Under the pieces are notes generated by a model that worked only from the letters and a program-made list of their open reading frames with translations, ran no database searches and had not been told where the DNA came from. The position numbers and the translations under genes were made by a program. Source: Propionibacteriaceae bacterium (GTDB lineage Bacteria; Actinomycetota; Actinomycetes; Propionibacteriales; Propionibacteriaceae). From it: a DNA stretch of 45,349 nucleotides. Positions within the stretch are counted from its first letter, which is position 1; the number at the start of each line of letters is the position of its first letter. Positions 26,225 through 35,455 of the stretch are shown here, piece after piece. The DNA lies in NCBI GenBank assembly GCA_031262485.1, contig JAISHO010000013.1, forward strand, positions 1 through 45,349, read 5' to 3'.

Positions 26225-26299
26225 AAGCATCAGTATCGCAGCGCCGCTCCCCTCCCCTTGAGGAGAGGAGCGGCGGCCACGCCAATTCACTCTCTGGTC

Positions 26300-27649
26300 T
26301 CAGCGTTCACCGATAGGGATATCGGCGCGGATCGTCGTGCCTCGGCCGTTAGCCGCGTCGATCGTGAATTCTCCGCCGACCGAAGCGACCCGCTGGCGCA
26401 ATCCCTCGAGCCCGCCACCTGCCTGTTCCTGGGCCTCGCCGATTCCGTCGTCGGCGATCTCGGCCCAGACGCGCCCGTCGTTCTCTCCAGTTCGAACCGT
26501 GACAGACGAGGCGCCGGAGTGTTTGGCGGCATTGGCGAGGGCTTCGGCGGTGACGAAGTAGACGGTCCGTTCGACGGCTCGCGGATAGCGTGCGCTTGCT
26601 GGAAGGGTGTCATCGACGGAGACATTGAGCGGACTCGCGGCCGCCAGGGAGCGGATGGCGGCGCCCACCCCCTGCTCGGCGAGAACCGGCGGGGCTATAC
26701 CGCGGGAAAGGGACCGCAACGAGGCCAGCGTCTCGTCGTTGCGTCGTCGCAGATCGGCGAGGAGCCCGGCGACCGCCTCGGTGTCACCGGCAGCGAGGCG
26801 GCGTTCGGCGGCGGCGAGGTCCATACCGGCACGAATGAGGTTCTGTTGCGGGCCGTCGTGGAGGTCGCGTTCGATCTGCCCAAGTGTGCGGGACTCCGCC
26901 GCAGCCGCGCTCGCCTTCTCCTCGCTCAACCTGGCCACTTGGGCCTCGATCGTGCGAGCCGACGGCGAAAGAAAGAGCCTAGCCAGACCAATCTCGGCTT
27001 GGGCGACGAGCACCACGAGGAGAACCCACAACACGAGGACTACGACTCCGATGACGACATCCCACCACGGGCTCGCTGCGGCGTCGACCGCCGGCGCCAA
27101 GCCCCACGAGACGCGAACACCATCGCTGACACCGGATTCGACCAGTCCGTTGACGTCGCGCATCGGAGCGGCCAATTCCGCGATAGCGAAGAGCAGGACG
27201 AAGAGCACGATAACGAGGAGCGCGAAGGCGACGAGCCCGCCGACGAGGGCGAAACCGAGTTCCCGCCAGCGTTGTTGGCTCGTGAGGAGCGACCGCAACC
27301 ACCCGAGAAGCCCGGGCCGATGCCGAGGCGCGGGTGGCCACTGCACCAACCGGCCACGCCCCAACAGAGAACGATGAATAGCGGCATTGAGCCGGGCGAG
27401 CGCGAAGGCGCCGCCGATCACCCCGAGACCGATGTACACGATCGCCAACGCGATCCCCGTGGGGATGAGCGCCACCTCGAGCAGGAAGACGATGAGCCCG
27501 AGGATTCCGGAAAGAACGGAGTACCCGAGGGCACGCCCGAAGACGGCGAGCGGTCGAGCGCGGCCGGGTTCGTCAACGTCGCGGAACAACCCACGTCGGG
27601 TGGCTCGTGGTCGCGTATCAGTCATAGAGGAAATCGTCGCAGTAGTCAT
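26300..27649 (-). CDS. NarL-type sensor histidine kinase
   Basis: A 449-aa membrane histidine kinase. The N-terminal sensor region has about four to six hydrophobic helices (for example YSVLSGILGLIVFLLEVALIPTG, GFALVGGLVAFALLVIVLFVLLFAIAEL, WDVVIGVVVLVLWVLLVVLVAQ), like actinobacterial PutATive sensor domains. The dimerisation domain is HisKA_3 with phospho-acceptor His in LGQIERDLHDGPQQNLI. The ATPase part has EALANAAKHSGAS (N box), IADDGIG (G1) and GGLEGLRQRVASVGG (G2). It should phosphorylate the regulator just downstream. The start is uncertain: ATG 27649 is used, with an alternative ATG at 27625; neither has a clear ribosome site. Confidence 0.9.
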   Translation of the reverse strand: MTTATISSMTDTRPRATRRGLFRDVDEPGRARPLAVFGRALGYSVLSGILGLIVFLLEVALIPTGIALAIVYIGLGVIGGAFALARLNAAIHRSLLGRGRLVQWPPAPRHRPGLLGWLRSLLTSQQRWRELGFALVGGLVAFALLVIVLFVLLFAIAELAAPMRDVNGLVESGVSDGVRVSWGLAPAVDAAASPWWDVVIGVVVLVLWVLLVVLVAQAEIGLARLFLSPSARTIEAQVARLSEEKASAAAAESRTLGQIERDLHDGPQQNLIRAGMDLAAAERRLAAGDTEAVAGLLADLRRRNDETLASLRSLSRGIAPPVLAEQGVGAAIRSLAAASPLNVSVDDTLPASARYPRAVERTVYFVTAEALANAAKHSGASSVTVRTGENDGRVWAEIADDGIGEAQEQAGGGLEGLRQRVASVGGEFTIDAANGRGTTIRADIPIGER

Positions 27650-27747
27650 AGAACCATCGTTCCGTCGCCACGCCGTCGGAACAGCCCGGCTGTCTCCCGA
27701 ATCGGGGGTGGGGTTATCCCCCGGCGCCATCATTCTCAAGAAAACTC

Positions 27748-27793
27748 TTGACACCCGAAGAAGTGCAGTGCTAGCTTCTGATAAAACGATTTA
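27748..27793 (+). promoter_or_regulatory. Promoter and LacI-type operator of the fructan regulator
   Basis: TTGACA (27748-27753) is followed 18 bases on by TAGCTT (27772-27777), a plausible -10. TAAAACGATTTA (27782-27793), a LacI-family operator pattern with central CG and TAAA/TTTA arms, overlaps the expected transcription start. An outer repeat AGTGCTA/TAGCACT flanks it. The regulator probably represses its own gene and perhaps the operon by read-through. Confidence 0.65.
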
Positions 27794-27815
27794 GCACTAC
27801 GTCGAGGTGGTGATC

Positions 27816-28841
27816 ATGGCTCGGGTTCGCATTCGCGATGTCGCCGATGCGGCTGACGTCTCGATCACAACAGTGTCGCTCGTCCTCAACAACTCTGACG
27901 CTCGGATTCCGGAGAAGACGCGCGAACGCGTGCGGGCGGCGGCCGAAGCTCTCGGCTATGCGCCGAACCAAGTGGCACGCGGGCTGCGGGAGAAGCGGAC
28001 ACGGACGATCGGTTTCATCTCGAACCAGATCGCGACCACCCCCTTCGCTGGGCGCATGATCCTCGGCGTGCAGGACGTCGCCCGGGAGCACGGTTATCTC
28101 ATCATCCTCGTCGACACCGGGGGCGATGAGGAGACAGAGCGGGAGGCGATCGCCTCGTTAGCGAACCAACGGGTCGATCGGATGATCTACGCCAGCATGT
28201 GGCACCAAGTCGTCGATCGCCCGAAGGCTCTGCCGCAGGACGCCGTCTTTCTCAACTGTCGTCCCGCAGACGAGAAGGGTGTCGCCGTCGTTCCGGACGA
28301 TCGCGCCGGCGGACGTCTCGCCACTGAGAGGCTGCTGACAGCAGGGCATCGCCGGATCGCCTATCTCGACGCCGTCAGCGAACCCCATCCCATCGCCACT
28401 GATTTGCGCTACGAGGGCTACTGCGATGCTTTGCGTCAGGCTGGAATCGAGCCGGAGCCCAGGTTACGGGTGAGCGCCGAGGTATCTGCCCAAGGAGGAC
28501 GTGAGGCGACGAACCGCCTGTTCGATCTTCCGTCGGCGGAGTGCCCCACCGCCGTGTTCTGTTTCAACGACCGTGTCGCCGCCGGGGTCTACCAAGCCGC
28601 CCATCGCCGGGGTCTTCTCTTACCCGGCGACCTGTCGATCGTCGGCTATGACGACCAGCAATACGTCGCAGCCGAGCAAGAGCCACCGTTGACGACGATC
28701 GCCCTTCCCCACTACGCCATGGGCCGTTGGGCTATGGAGCAAGTGCTCGGGGTCGCCCCGGCTTGGCCAGCCGGCCCGGCCCACCTCATGGAGTGCCCCC
28801 TCGTGGAACGTGAATCAGTCGGCCCGCCGTCCGAAGCCTAG
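27816..28841 (+). CDS. LacI-family transcriptional regulator of the fructan locus
   Basis: A 341-aa repressor. The N-terminal HTH is RIRDVADAADVSITTVSLVLNNS (about 4-26) with hinge region RVRAAAEALGYAPNQVARGLR. The periplasmic-binding-like effector domain follows (TIGFISNQIATTPFAGRMILGVQDVAREHGYLIILVDTGGD, then TAVFCFNDRVAAGVYQAAHRRG and LSIVGYDDQQYVA). It heads a plus-strand gene set for fructan uptake and breakdown, so the effector is probably a fructose-containing sugar or sugar phosphate. ATG 27816 follows GAGGTGG. A LacI-type operator lies 22 bases before its start, suggesting autoregulation. Confidence 0.92.
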   Translation: MARVRIRDVADAADVSITTVSLVLNNSDARIPEKTRERVRAAAEALGYAPNQVARGLREKRTRTIGFISNQIATTPFAGRMILGVQDVAREHGYLIILVDTGGDEETEREAIASLANQRVDRMIYASMWHQVVDRPKALPQDAVFLNCRPADEKGVAVVPDDRAGGRLATERLLTAGHRRIAYLDAVSEPHPIATDLRYEGYCDALRQAGIEPEPRLRVSAEVSAQGGREATNRLFDLPSAECPTAVFCFNDRVAAGVYQAAHRRGLLLPGDLSIVGYDDQQYVAAEQEPPLTTIALPHYAMGRWAMEQVLGVAPAWPAGPAHLMECPLVERESVGPPSEA

Positions 28842-28902
28842 GAAACATCCGACGACGGGCCTGAAGAAACCGGGCACTCCCAACGAGGAGAGCCCGATCG
28901 GC

Positions 28903-28922
28903 GTCCGGCTCCCCAGCCGGAC
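28903..28922 (+). promoter_or_regulatory. Hairpin between regulator and binding-protein genes
   Basis: GTCCGGCT, a CCCC loop and AGCCGGAC form a perfect 8-bp stem 20 bases before the binding-protein start. There is no T-run, so it more likely stabilises or sets the 5' end of the binding-protein mRNA than terminates transcription. Confidence 0.5.
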
Positions 28923-28942
28923 ACACATGAAAGGAAGAATAT

Positions 28943-30244
28943 ATGAGAACCCATCGGTCGCGGACGGCCCGCGCGGTCGTCATCACCGGCTTGACAGCGG
29001 GGTTGGCCCTCAGTGGCTGCGCCCGCGCCGGGGAGACCACGACGGAGGCCAGCGACGGCGCTCCCACAGAGATCCTCATGTGGACCCACTCGGCCGGCAA
29101 CGACGGCGAACTGACGGTGTACGACCAGATCATCGAGGATTTCAACGCCTCCCAGGACCAGTACACCGTCGTCACCGAGGCTTTCCCGCAAAGCTCCTAC
29201 AACGATTCGATCGTCGCAGCTGCGGCGTCCGGCGATCTGCCCTGCCTCATCAGCATGGACGGCCCGATCATGCCGAACTGGGCCTGGGCCGGCTATATCC
29301 AACCGCTCGATCTGCCCACATCGCTGACTGACAGTCTCCTTCCCACCGCCGTCGGCACCTATCAAGACGAGATTTATTCCGTCGGCTATTGGGACGCCGC
29401 CATCGCCATCTTCGCCCGTCAATCCGTCCTCGACGCCAACGGCATCCGCATTCCGACGGTCGATCAGCCGTGGACGAAGGACGAGTTCGACGCCGCGCTC
29501 ACCACCCTCAAGCAAGCCGGTTATGAGACGCCGCTCGACATCGGAGCCGAGGACACCGGCGAGTGGTGGTCGTACGCCTATCTGCCCTTCCTCGCCAGCT
29601 TCGGCGGCGACGAGATCAACCGCGAGACCTATCTCAGCGCCGACGGGTACCTCAACGGCCCCGACGCGGTGGCGGCTTTCACATGGTTCCAAGACGTCTT
29701 CAAGAACGGATGGTCGAGCGCGGGCGGGACGATCGGCAACCAAGAGTTCATCGACGGTGATGCCGCCCTCGCTTACACCGGCGTATGGAACGCCAAGGCT
29801 GCTTTGGAAGCTGTCGGCGACGACCTCCTCATCCTCCCGCCGCCCGACTTCGGCCATGGCGCCAAGACCGGCGGCGGATCGTGGACCTTCGGCATCACAA
29901 GCCAATGCCAAGCCGCTGACGGCGCCCGCGAGTATCTCGAGTTCAGTTTCCAAGACGAGTACATCGCCGCCTTCAGCGACAACCAGGTCGTCATTCCCGC
30001 CACCGACGGCGCCGCCGCCATGTCGGAGTATTTCGGCGCCGATGGGTCGCTCGAGGCCTTCGTCGAGATCTCGAAAGCGTTCGCCATGATGCGCCCGGAG
30101 ACCCCGGCTTACCCCGTCATCTCGAGCCAATTCGAGAAAGCGGCCAAGGAGATCATGAATGGCGCCGACGTTCAATCCACCTTGAATGTCGCCACACAGG
30201 AGATTGACACCAACATCGAATCCAACGACGGGTACGGGTTCTGA
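28943..30244 (+). CDS. Sugar ABC transporter substrate-binding lipoprotein
   Basis: A 433-aa family-1 (CUT1) extracellular solute-binding protein. Signal peptide with lipobox LSGC puts the lipidated Cys at about residue 26. The mature domain begins TEILMWTHSAGNDGELTVYDQIIEDFNAS, with later signatures YSVGYWDAAIAIFARQSVLDANGI, WTKDEFDAALTTLKQAG and GGSWTFGITSQCQ. Aromatic residues (Trp, Tyr) are frequent in the expected sugar cleft. Context with two permeases, a GH32-like enzyme and a levanase points to fructo-oligosaccharides or sucrose as substrate (inference). AAGGAAG sits five bases before ATG 28943. The next gene overlaps its stop codon (TGATG). Confidence 0.92.
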   Translation: MRTHRSRTARAVVITGLTAGLALSGCARAGETTTEASDGAPTEILMWTHSAGNDGELTVYDQIIEDFNASQDQYTVVTEAFPQSSYNDSIVAAAASGDLPCLISMDGPIMPNWAWAGYIQPLDLPTSLTDSLLPTAVGTYQDEIYSVGYWDAAIAIFARQSVLDANGIRIPTVDQPWTKDEFDAALTTLKQAGYETPLDIGAEDTGEWWSYAYLPFLASFGGDEINRETYLSADGYLNGPDAVAAFTWFQDVFKNGWSSAGGTIGNQEFIDGDAALAYTGVWNAKAALEAVGDDLLILPPPDFGHGAKTGGGSWTFGITSQCQAADGAREYLEFSFQDEYIAAFSDNQVVIPATDGAAAMSEYFGADGSLEAFVEISKAFAMMRPETPAYPVISSQFEKAAKEIMNGADVQSTLNVATQEIDTNIESNDGYGF

Positions 30245-31152
30245 TGGAGCGGGCGGCCATGGCCGGGCGGCGGCGACTCCGAAACCGGCAAGGCGCGGTC
30301 GGCCTGGCCATGGCCTCTCCCGCGCTCATCCTTCTCCTTCTCTTCTTCGTCGTGCCGGTGCTCCTCGGGTTCGCGCTCGCGTTCACCAACGCCCGGCTCG
30401 TCTCCCCGAACCCACCCCGTTTCGTCGGGCTCGACAATTTCATCCGGGCGTTCACCGCCGACCCGGTCTTCTTCGATTCCCTCCGCAACACGGCCGTTTT
30501 CGCGATCGTCGTCGTGCCTGTGCAATCGGGCTTGGCGTTGCTCTTGGCGGTGCTCGTCAACCAACGGCTCAAGGGAAGCACCCTGTTCCGGGTCGTCTAT
30601 TTCATTCCCGTCGTCACCTCGATCGTCGTCGTCTCGATTCTGTGGAAGTTCATGTACCGCGACGACGGGCTCATCAACTCGATGATCGACACCGTCACCT
30701 TCGGCGCTTGGAATGGGACCGACTGGTTGAACAATCAGAGCACCGCCCTCCCCGCCATCATCGTGTTGTCGATCTGGCAGGCGGTGGGTTTCCACATGGT
30801 CATCTGGTTGTCGGGGTTGCAGACGATCCCGGAGGAGCTCTATGAGGCCGCCCGGGTCGACGGCGCCTCCCCGTGGCGACAGTTCACGCAGGTCACCTGG
30901 CCGGGGCTGCGGCCGACGATGATCTTCATCCTCATCACCATCACGATCGACGCGTTGCGCCTGTTCGTTCAGATCGACGTCATGACGCAAGGCGGACCGA
31001 TCAACGCCACCTCGACGCTCGTCTACCACGCCGTCCGGAAAGGTTTCCGCGAGCAGGAAGTCGGGTACGGCGCCGCTCTCTCGCTCATCTTCTTCGTCAT
31101 GGTGTTGGCGATCGCCGCCCTGCAACGGTGGCTCACTCGGAACAAGGATTGA
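30244..31152 (+). CDS. Sugar ABC transporter permease, MalF type
   Basis: A 302-aa inner-membrane subunit of a CUT1 importer with six predicted helices, starting LAMASPALILLLLFFVVPVLLGFALAFTN. The cytoplasmic EAA loop that docks the ATPase reads EELYEAARVDGASPWRQFTQVTWPGLRP (about 195-222). It is translationally coupled to the binding-protein gene (stop TGA and start ATG share one base). The partner permease follows after nine bases. No ATPase is encoded in the locus; ugpC at 12.3 kb is the likely motor. Confidence 0.92.
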   Translation: MERAAMAGRRRLRNRQGAVGLAMASPALILLLLFFVVPVLLGFALAFTNARLVSPNPPRFVGLDNFIRAFTADPVFFDSLRNTAVFAIVVVPVQSGLALLLAVLVNQRLKGSTLFRVVYFIPVVTSIVVVSILWKFMYRDDGLINSMIDTVTFGAWNGTDWLNNQSTALPAIIVLSIWQAVGFHMVIWLSGLQTIPEELYEAARVDGASPWRQFTQVTWPGLRPTMIFILITITIDALRLFVQIDVMTQGGPINATSTLVYHAVRKGFREQEVGYGAALSLIFFVMVLAIAALQRWLTRNKD

Positions 31153-31161
31153 GGACACACG

Positions 31162-32115
31162 ATGACTGACACACTCTCCTCCCCGCTCCCCGACACCGCT
31201 GCGGCGAGACGGAAGCGCGTTCCGGGGCAGCCCAGCGAACGTGTCCTGGCCCGACGCCGCCGGATCTGGACTTATCTCGCGATGTCGGCGCTCGCCCTCT
31301 TCTTCATCTTCCCCCTCGTCTTCCTCTTCGTCTCGAGCCTGAAACCCTCCGGGCAGATCATGTCCGACTCCGGTTCAGGCCGGGCGTTCCTCCCCGTCGG
31401 GGACATCAGCCTCGATAACTACGTGGATGTGTTCGACCGTGTGCCCGTCGGGCAATTCCTCCTCAACTCCGCGTTCGTCACCGTCGGCATCGTCCTCTTC
31501 GGCCTCCTCGTCAACTCCCTGGCCGGTTTCGCCTTGTCAAGGCTGGAGTGGAAGGGGCGAGGGTTGGTGTTGACGCTCATCATCGCCACCCTCATCGTGC
31601 CCTTCGAGACGATCGCCGTGCCGATGGTGTATTGGGTGTCCAAGCTGCCGAACCTGTTCTTCGAGAACGGCATCCTCGTCTATGACTTCGGCTGGCTCAA
31701 CACCTACAAAGTCCAAATCATCCCCTTTATCGCCAACGCCTTCTCGATCTTCCTGTTCACCCAGTACTTCTCGACGATTCCCAAGTCACTCGACGAAGCC
31801 GCCCGGGTCGACGGGGCGGGCTGGTTCACGATCTACCGGCGCGTCATCGTGCCATTGTCGGGGCCAGCTTTCGCGACGGTGGCGATCCTCACCTTCCTGC
31901 CGGCCTGGAACCAGTATCTCTGGCCGCTCATGGTGGTGCAGCGCGAACAACTGCGCCCCGTCATGGTGGGAATGCAATATTTCTTCCAGCTCAGCCCGGC
32001 CTGGGGCGAGGTCATGGCTTACGCCGCGATGATCACCATTCCAGTGCTCCTCGTCTTCCTTTCCTTCCAACGCGCCTTCATCAGCAGCATCGCCGCCAGC
32101 GGCGTCAAAGGCTGA
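31162..32115 (+). CDS. Sugar ABC transporter permease, MalG type
   Basis: A 317-aa permease, second half of the importer. After a basic cytoplasmic N-terminus (ARRKRVPGQPSERVLARRRR) come six helices, beginning TYLAMSALALFFIFPLVFLFVSSLKP. The EAA loop is KSLDEAARVDGAGWFTIYRRVIVPLSGP (about 207-234). The carbohydrate-permease ending RAFISSIAASGVKG is typical of MalG-like subunits. GAGGACACACG before ATG 31162 is the ribosome site. The GH32-like hydrolase follows 24 bases later, suggesting one operon. Confidence 0.92.
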   Translation: MTDTLSSPLPDTAAARRKRVPGQPSERVLARRRRIWTYLAMSALALFFIFPLVFLFVSSLKPSGQIMSDSGSGRAFLPVGDISLDNYVDVFDRVPVGQFLLNSAFVTVGIVLFGLLVNSLAGFALSRLEWKGRGLVLTLIIATLIVPFETIAVPMVYWVSKLPNLFFENGILVYDFGWLNTYKVQIIPFIANAFSIFLFTQYFSTIPKSLDEAARVDGAGWFTIYRRVIVPLSGPAFATVAILTFLPAWNQYLWPLMVVQREQLRPVMVGMQYFFQLSPAWGEVMAYAAMITIPVLLVFLSFQRAFISSIAASGVKG

Positions 32116-32139
32116 TCACACCCACGAACGGAGAACACC

Positions 32140-33150
32140 ATGTTGGATCTGCCCGACTCTTGGGTCTGGGATTTCTGGTTCGCCGACGACGGCGAGAACT
32201 ATCACTTGTTTTTCCTCTACGCCTCGCGTGCGCTCCACGACCCGGAACGACGACACGGCCGCGCTGGGATCGGCCACGCGGTCTCACACGATCTGCGGCA
32301 GTGGGAACGGGTGGCCGACGCACTCGTCCACGACGACCCACCCGCTTTCGACGATATGGCTTGCTGGACGGGCAGTGTCGTGCGCCACCCGGACGGGCGG
32401 TGGTTCCTCTTCTACACCGGCGCCACCCTCGCCTCCGATGGCCGTAATGTGCAGACGATCGGCCTCGCCACTTCGGACGACCTTCTCGTCTGGCGGCGCG
32501 AGCCGGGCCCCCTGCTCCGGGCAGACCCGCGTTGGTATGAGACGCTGCCCGTCAGCGAATGGCACGACGAGGCCTTCCGCGACCCGTGGGTCTTCCCCGA
32601 TCCGAGCGGCGACGGATGGCACATGCTCATCACCGCCCGGGCCACGACTGGCCCCGTCTACGGTCGTGGCGTCATCGGCCACGCTCGCTCCGATGACCTC
32701 CTGAACTGGACGCTCGAACCACCCCTGACCGAGCCGGGCGATCGGGGATTCGGCCAGTTGGAAGTCTCTCAAGCCACCGAGGTCGACGGCCGACCGGTGC
32801 TGCTCTTCTCCTGCTTAGGGGAGCATGTCGGCCCCGCGCGACGCGGCGTGACCGGTGGAGTGTGGGCGGCCCCGGCCGAGAGCCTGCTGGGACCCTATGC
32901 CATCGACGAGGCCTACCCGCTGACCGACGACCGTCTCTACGTCGGCCGAGTCCTTCACGACCGCGAGGGCGAAGCCCACTTCTTCGCCTTCCACAACGTC
33001 GACGAGGAAGTGTCGTTTCGCGGCGGAGTCAGCGATCCGATGTCAATCCGATGGGAGGGCGACCGCCTCGTCGTCGACGAGAAGGCGGTGCGAGCATCGG
33101 CGCCGATGAACTCGGCAGACGTGTCAGCGGACCGACCACAGGTGATGTGA
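32140..33150 (+). CDS. Intracellular GH32/GH68-clan beta-fructosidase-like hydrolase
   Basis: A 336-aa five-bladed propeller glycosidase without signal peptide or C-terminal beta-sandwich. Likely active-site residues are D11 in SWVWDFWFADDG (nucleophile position), the RDP motif in EAFRDPWVF (about 146-152) and E about 208 in FGQLEVSQA (acid/base position). This compact actinobacterial group is usually annotated as glycoside hydrolase family 32. It would cleave imported fructo-oligosaccharides or sucrose in the cytoplasm, releasing fructose for the downstream kinase. GAACGGAGAACACC precedes ATG 32140. Substrate is inferred from context only. Confidence 0.82.
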   Translation: MLDLPDSWVWDFWFADDGENYHLFFLYASRALHDPERRHGRAGIGHAVSHDLRQWERVADALVHDDPPAFDDMACWTGSVVRHPDGRWFLFYTGATLASDGRNVQTIGLATSDDLLVWRREPGPLLRADPRWYETLPVSEWHDEAFRDPWVFPDPSGDGWHMLITARATTGPVYGRGVIGHARSDDLLNWTLEPPLTEPGDRGFGQLEVSQATEVDGRPVLLFSCLGEHVGPARRGVTGGVWAAPAESLLGPYAIDEAYPLTDDRLYVGRVLHDREGEAHFFAFHNVDEEVSFRGGVSDPMSIRWEGDRLVVDEKAVRASAPMNSADVSADRPQVM

Positions 33151-33227
33151 CACCCCCACTATCAGCGCCAATACCGCCGACACCCTCCAAGCCCACGTGG
33201 CGCGGCCTCTCGGCGCCGTCCCCCTTA

Positions 33228-33245
33228 CCACAGCGGAGGCTGTGG
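33228..33245 (+). promoter_or_regulatory. Hairpin upstream of levanase gene
   Basis: CCACAGC, loop GGAG, GCTGTGG form a perfect 7-bp stem 44 bases before the levanase start. No T-run follows, so it is probably an mRNA 5' structure or processing site between the two hydrolase genes. Confidence 0.35.
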
Positions 33246-33289
33246 CGTGTCAAGAGGTGAGGATGTTTCCGCAAGAAAGGAGTATCACC

Positions 33290-35323
33290 ATGGAAGCATT
33301 CTTAAACAGTCACCATGCGAAACCACGAGGACAGACGATTCGGACAGTTGTCACCGCAATCGCCGTGTCGGCGTTGGTGGCGGCGGCTGGCGTCGTTAAT
33401 CCAGCCGGATCGCATGCTGCTGAGGACACCACATATCGGGCGCAGTATCACTTCACCGTGCCCGATCATTGGAAGAACGACCCACAGCGTCCGGTATATG
33501 TCAACGGACAGTTCAACTATTACTATCTGTACAACTCGCAGTATGACGCGAACCCGTCATCGAACTATGGGACGGCGTGGCGACTAGCGACAAGCCCCGA
33601 TGGCGTCGTGTTCGCCGATCAAGGTGTCGCGGCTGAGAAGGGCACGAATCCGAATTACGATCTGTGGTCCGGTTCCGCTGTCGTCGATCATCACAACACT
33701 GCTGGCTTTGGCGCCGGGGCCGTCATCATGCTCGTCACTCAGATGGATCATCCAACAGCTGAGCAACGGGCGAACGCCTCAGGTCCCCAAGCGCAGTTCC
33801 TGTGGTATTCCGTGGACGGCGGCCGGAACTTCCAGCCCTACGGCGAGGATCCCGTCATCCAAAACCCGGGGTGGCGCGACTTCCGTGACCCGAAGATCGT
33901 CTGGGACGCCGATCGTGACCAATGGGTCACGCTCATCGCCGAGGGAACACAGGTCGGGTTCTACACCTCCCAGAATTTGAAGGAGTGGACGCGGGTCTGG
34001 CAGTACGTCAACACCGGCATCGGCACGATCGAATGCCCGGACCTCTTCCAGATCCGAGCCGACGACGGGACGATCAAGTGGATCTTCGGCGTCAGCGCCA
34101 ACGGTTACGCGACGAACGACCCGGCCACCTACGCCTACTGGACCGGCTCGTTCGATGGCGCCGTCTTCCATGCCGACGAAGCCGCACCGCAATGGTTGGA
34201 CCACGGATTCGACTGGTACGGAGCGGTGACATGGGAGGATCCGACGGCTCCGCTCGACCAGCGTTACGCGGTCGGGTGGATGAACTTCTGGGACTATCCG
34301 CACAACACGCCGACCTGGGAGCATGATGGGTTCAACGGGACCGATTCGATCACCCGGCAGATCAATCTGCGCCGCTTCGACGACGGTTATCGCCTCGTCT
34401 CGCGACCGGTCGACGCGTTGGATTCCATCGCGACGAGCACACGAAACCTTGGTTCCTTCACCGTCGATGGGCTCATGCCTCTCGATGTCGAGGGTGACGC
34501 CTATCGATTGGAGGCCCGCGTCGATCATCGGACCGCGTCGAACGTCGGGTTCCAACTGAGGCGCTCGGCTGACGGCGCGCGTCACGCCGATGTCGGCGTC
34601 ACCCGGGATTACAGCTACCTCAACCGTGGGGCCACCGGCAATCCCGGGACCTCATGGAAGCTGGAGAGCAAAGCGCCCTACGATTCCTCCAACGGCGAGG
34701 TCGATCTGACGATCCTCGTCGACCGGACGACGATCGAAGTATTCGTCGACGACGGCCGCTACGTCCATTCGAGTCAGGTCTTCGCCGATCCGACCGATCT
34801 CGGCTTGGCGCTCTACACCGTGGACGGCCCCGCCGTCTTCCACGATGTCACTGTCACCGAGTTCGCCAATGTCGCCCAGCGTCCGGCCAGGTTGTTGGCC
34901 TCGTTCGAGGGTGACACCTGGGGCGAGGGATGGACGGCCACCGGCGCCTCCGCCAGGCAGGGCCCGTCGAGTTCCGCTCTCACCGGGCAGGTGGGCGCGA
35001 AAGTCGCCGACACCTTCGTCGGCGGTGGTGATCCGGCCACGGGCATCATCACCTCCCCGGCCTTCGTCATCGACCGTGACTATCTGCACTTCCAGATCGC
35101 CGGCGGTCGGCACCCCTTGGGAGTCGAACCGGCGACCTCGGTGCAACTGTTGATCGACGGTCATCCGGTGCGGACGGAAACCGGTGACGACAGCGGTGTG
35201 ATGCGTCACGTCGCCTGGGACGTCTCCGAATACGCCGGCCAGGTGGCAGAGTTTCAGATCCTGGATGACGCCACGGGAGCGTGGGGTCATCTCATGGTCG
35301 ATCAGGTCATCTTGAGTGACTGA
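33290..35323 (+). CDS. Secreted GH32 levanase / fructan beta-fructosidase
   Basis: A 677-aa exported fructan hydrolase. Signal peptide to about residue 44 (SHAA). The GH32 propeller has the nucleophile motif DHWKNDPQRP (D64; usually WMNDPNG), RDP in WRDFRDPKIVWD (about 198-201) and the EC motif TIECPDLF (E248). A GH32 C-terminal beta-sandwich follows (LTILVDRTTIEVFVDDG). From about 534 comes the accessory module often fused to GH32 enzymes, beginning LLASFEGDTWGEGWTATG and ending GAWGHLMVDQVILSD; it may bind fructan. No sortase motif, so it is released or loosely bound. ATG 33290 follows AAAGGAG; its first 60 codons are less GC-rich than the rest. Confidence 0.92.
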   Translation: MEAFLNSHHAKPRGQTIRTVVTAIAVSALVAAAGVVNPAGSHAAEDTTYRAQYHFTVPDHWKNDPQRPVYVNGQFNYYYLYNSQYDANPSSNYGTAWRLATSPDGVVFADQGVAAEKGTNPNYDLWSGSAVVDHHNTAGFGAGAVIMLVTQMDHPTAEQRANASGPQAQFLWYSVDGGRNFQPYGEDPVIQNPGWRDFRDPKIVWDADRDQWVTLIAEGTQVGFYTSQNLKEWTRVWQYVNTGIGTIECPDLFQIRADDGTIKWIFGVSANGYATNDPATYAYWTGSFDGAVFHADEAAPQWLDHGFDWYGAVTWEDPTAPLDQRYAVGWMNFWDYPHNTPTWEHDGFNGTDSITRQINLRRFDDGYRLVSRPVDALDSIATSTRNLGSFTVDGLMPLDVEGDAYRLEARVDHRTASNVGFQLRRSADGARHADVGVTRDYSYLNRGATGNPGTSWKLESKAPYDSSNGEVDLTILVDRTTIEVFVDDGRYVHSSQVFADPTDLGLALYTVDGPAVFHDVTVTEFANVAQRPARLLASFEGDTWGEGWTATGASARQGPSSSALTGQVGAKVADTFVGGGDPATGIITSPAFVIDRDYLHFQIAGGRHPLGVEPATSVQLLIDGHPVRTETGDDSGVMRHVAWDVSEYAGQVAEFQILDDATGAWGHLMVDQVILSD

Positions 35324-35333
35324 TCAGTGACGA

Positions 35334-35394
35334 GGCGCGCCCCACGGGATCCCCACCAGTCGTCGCACGGCTGGCGACCGGCGTGGGGCGCGCC
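35334..35394 (+). terminator. Terminator after levanase
   Basis: GGCGCGCCCCACG (35334-35346) pairs perfectly over 13 bases with 35382-35394, enclosing a smaller CCAGTCG/CGGCTGG hairpin, and is followed by TTCCCTT. It starts 11 bases after the levanase stop. The fructokinase start lies 62 bases further, so that gene may need its own promoter or read-through. Confidence 0.75.
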
Positions 35395-35455
35395 TTCCCT
35401 TACCGCCTTCGCTCGTTATCATTCAGCCCATTGGCCATCCCGAGGAGGAATCGCC

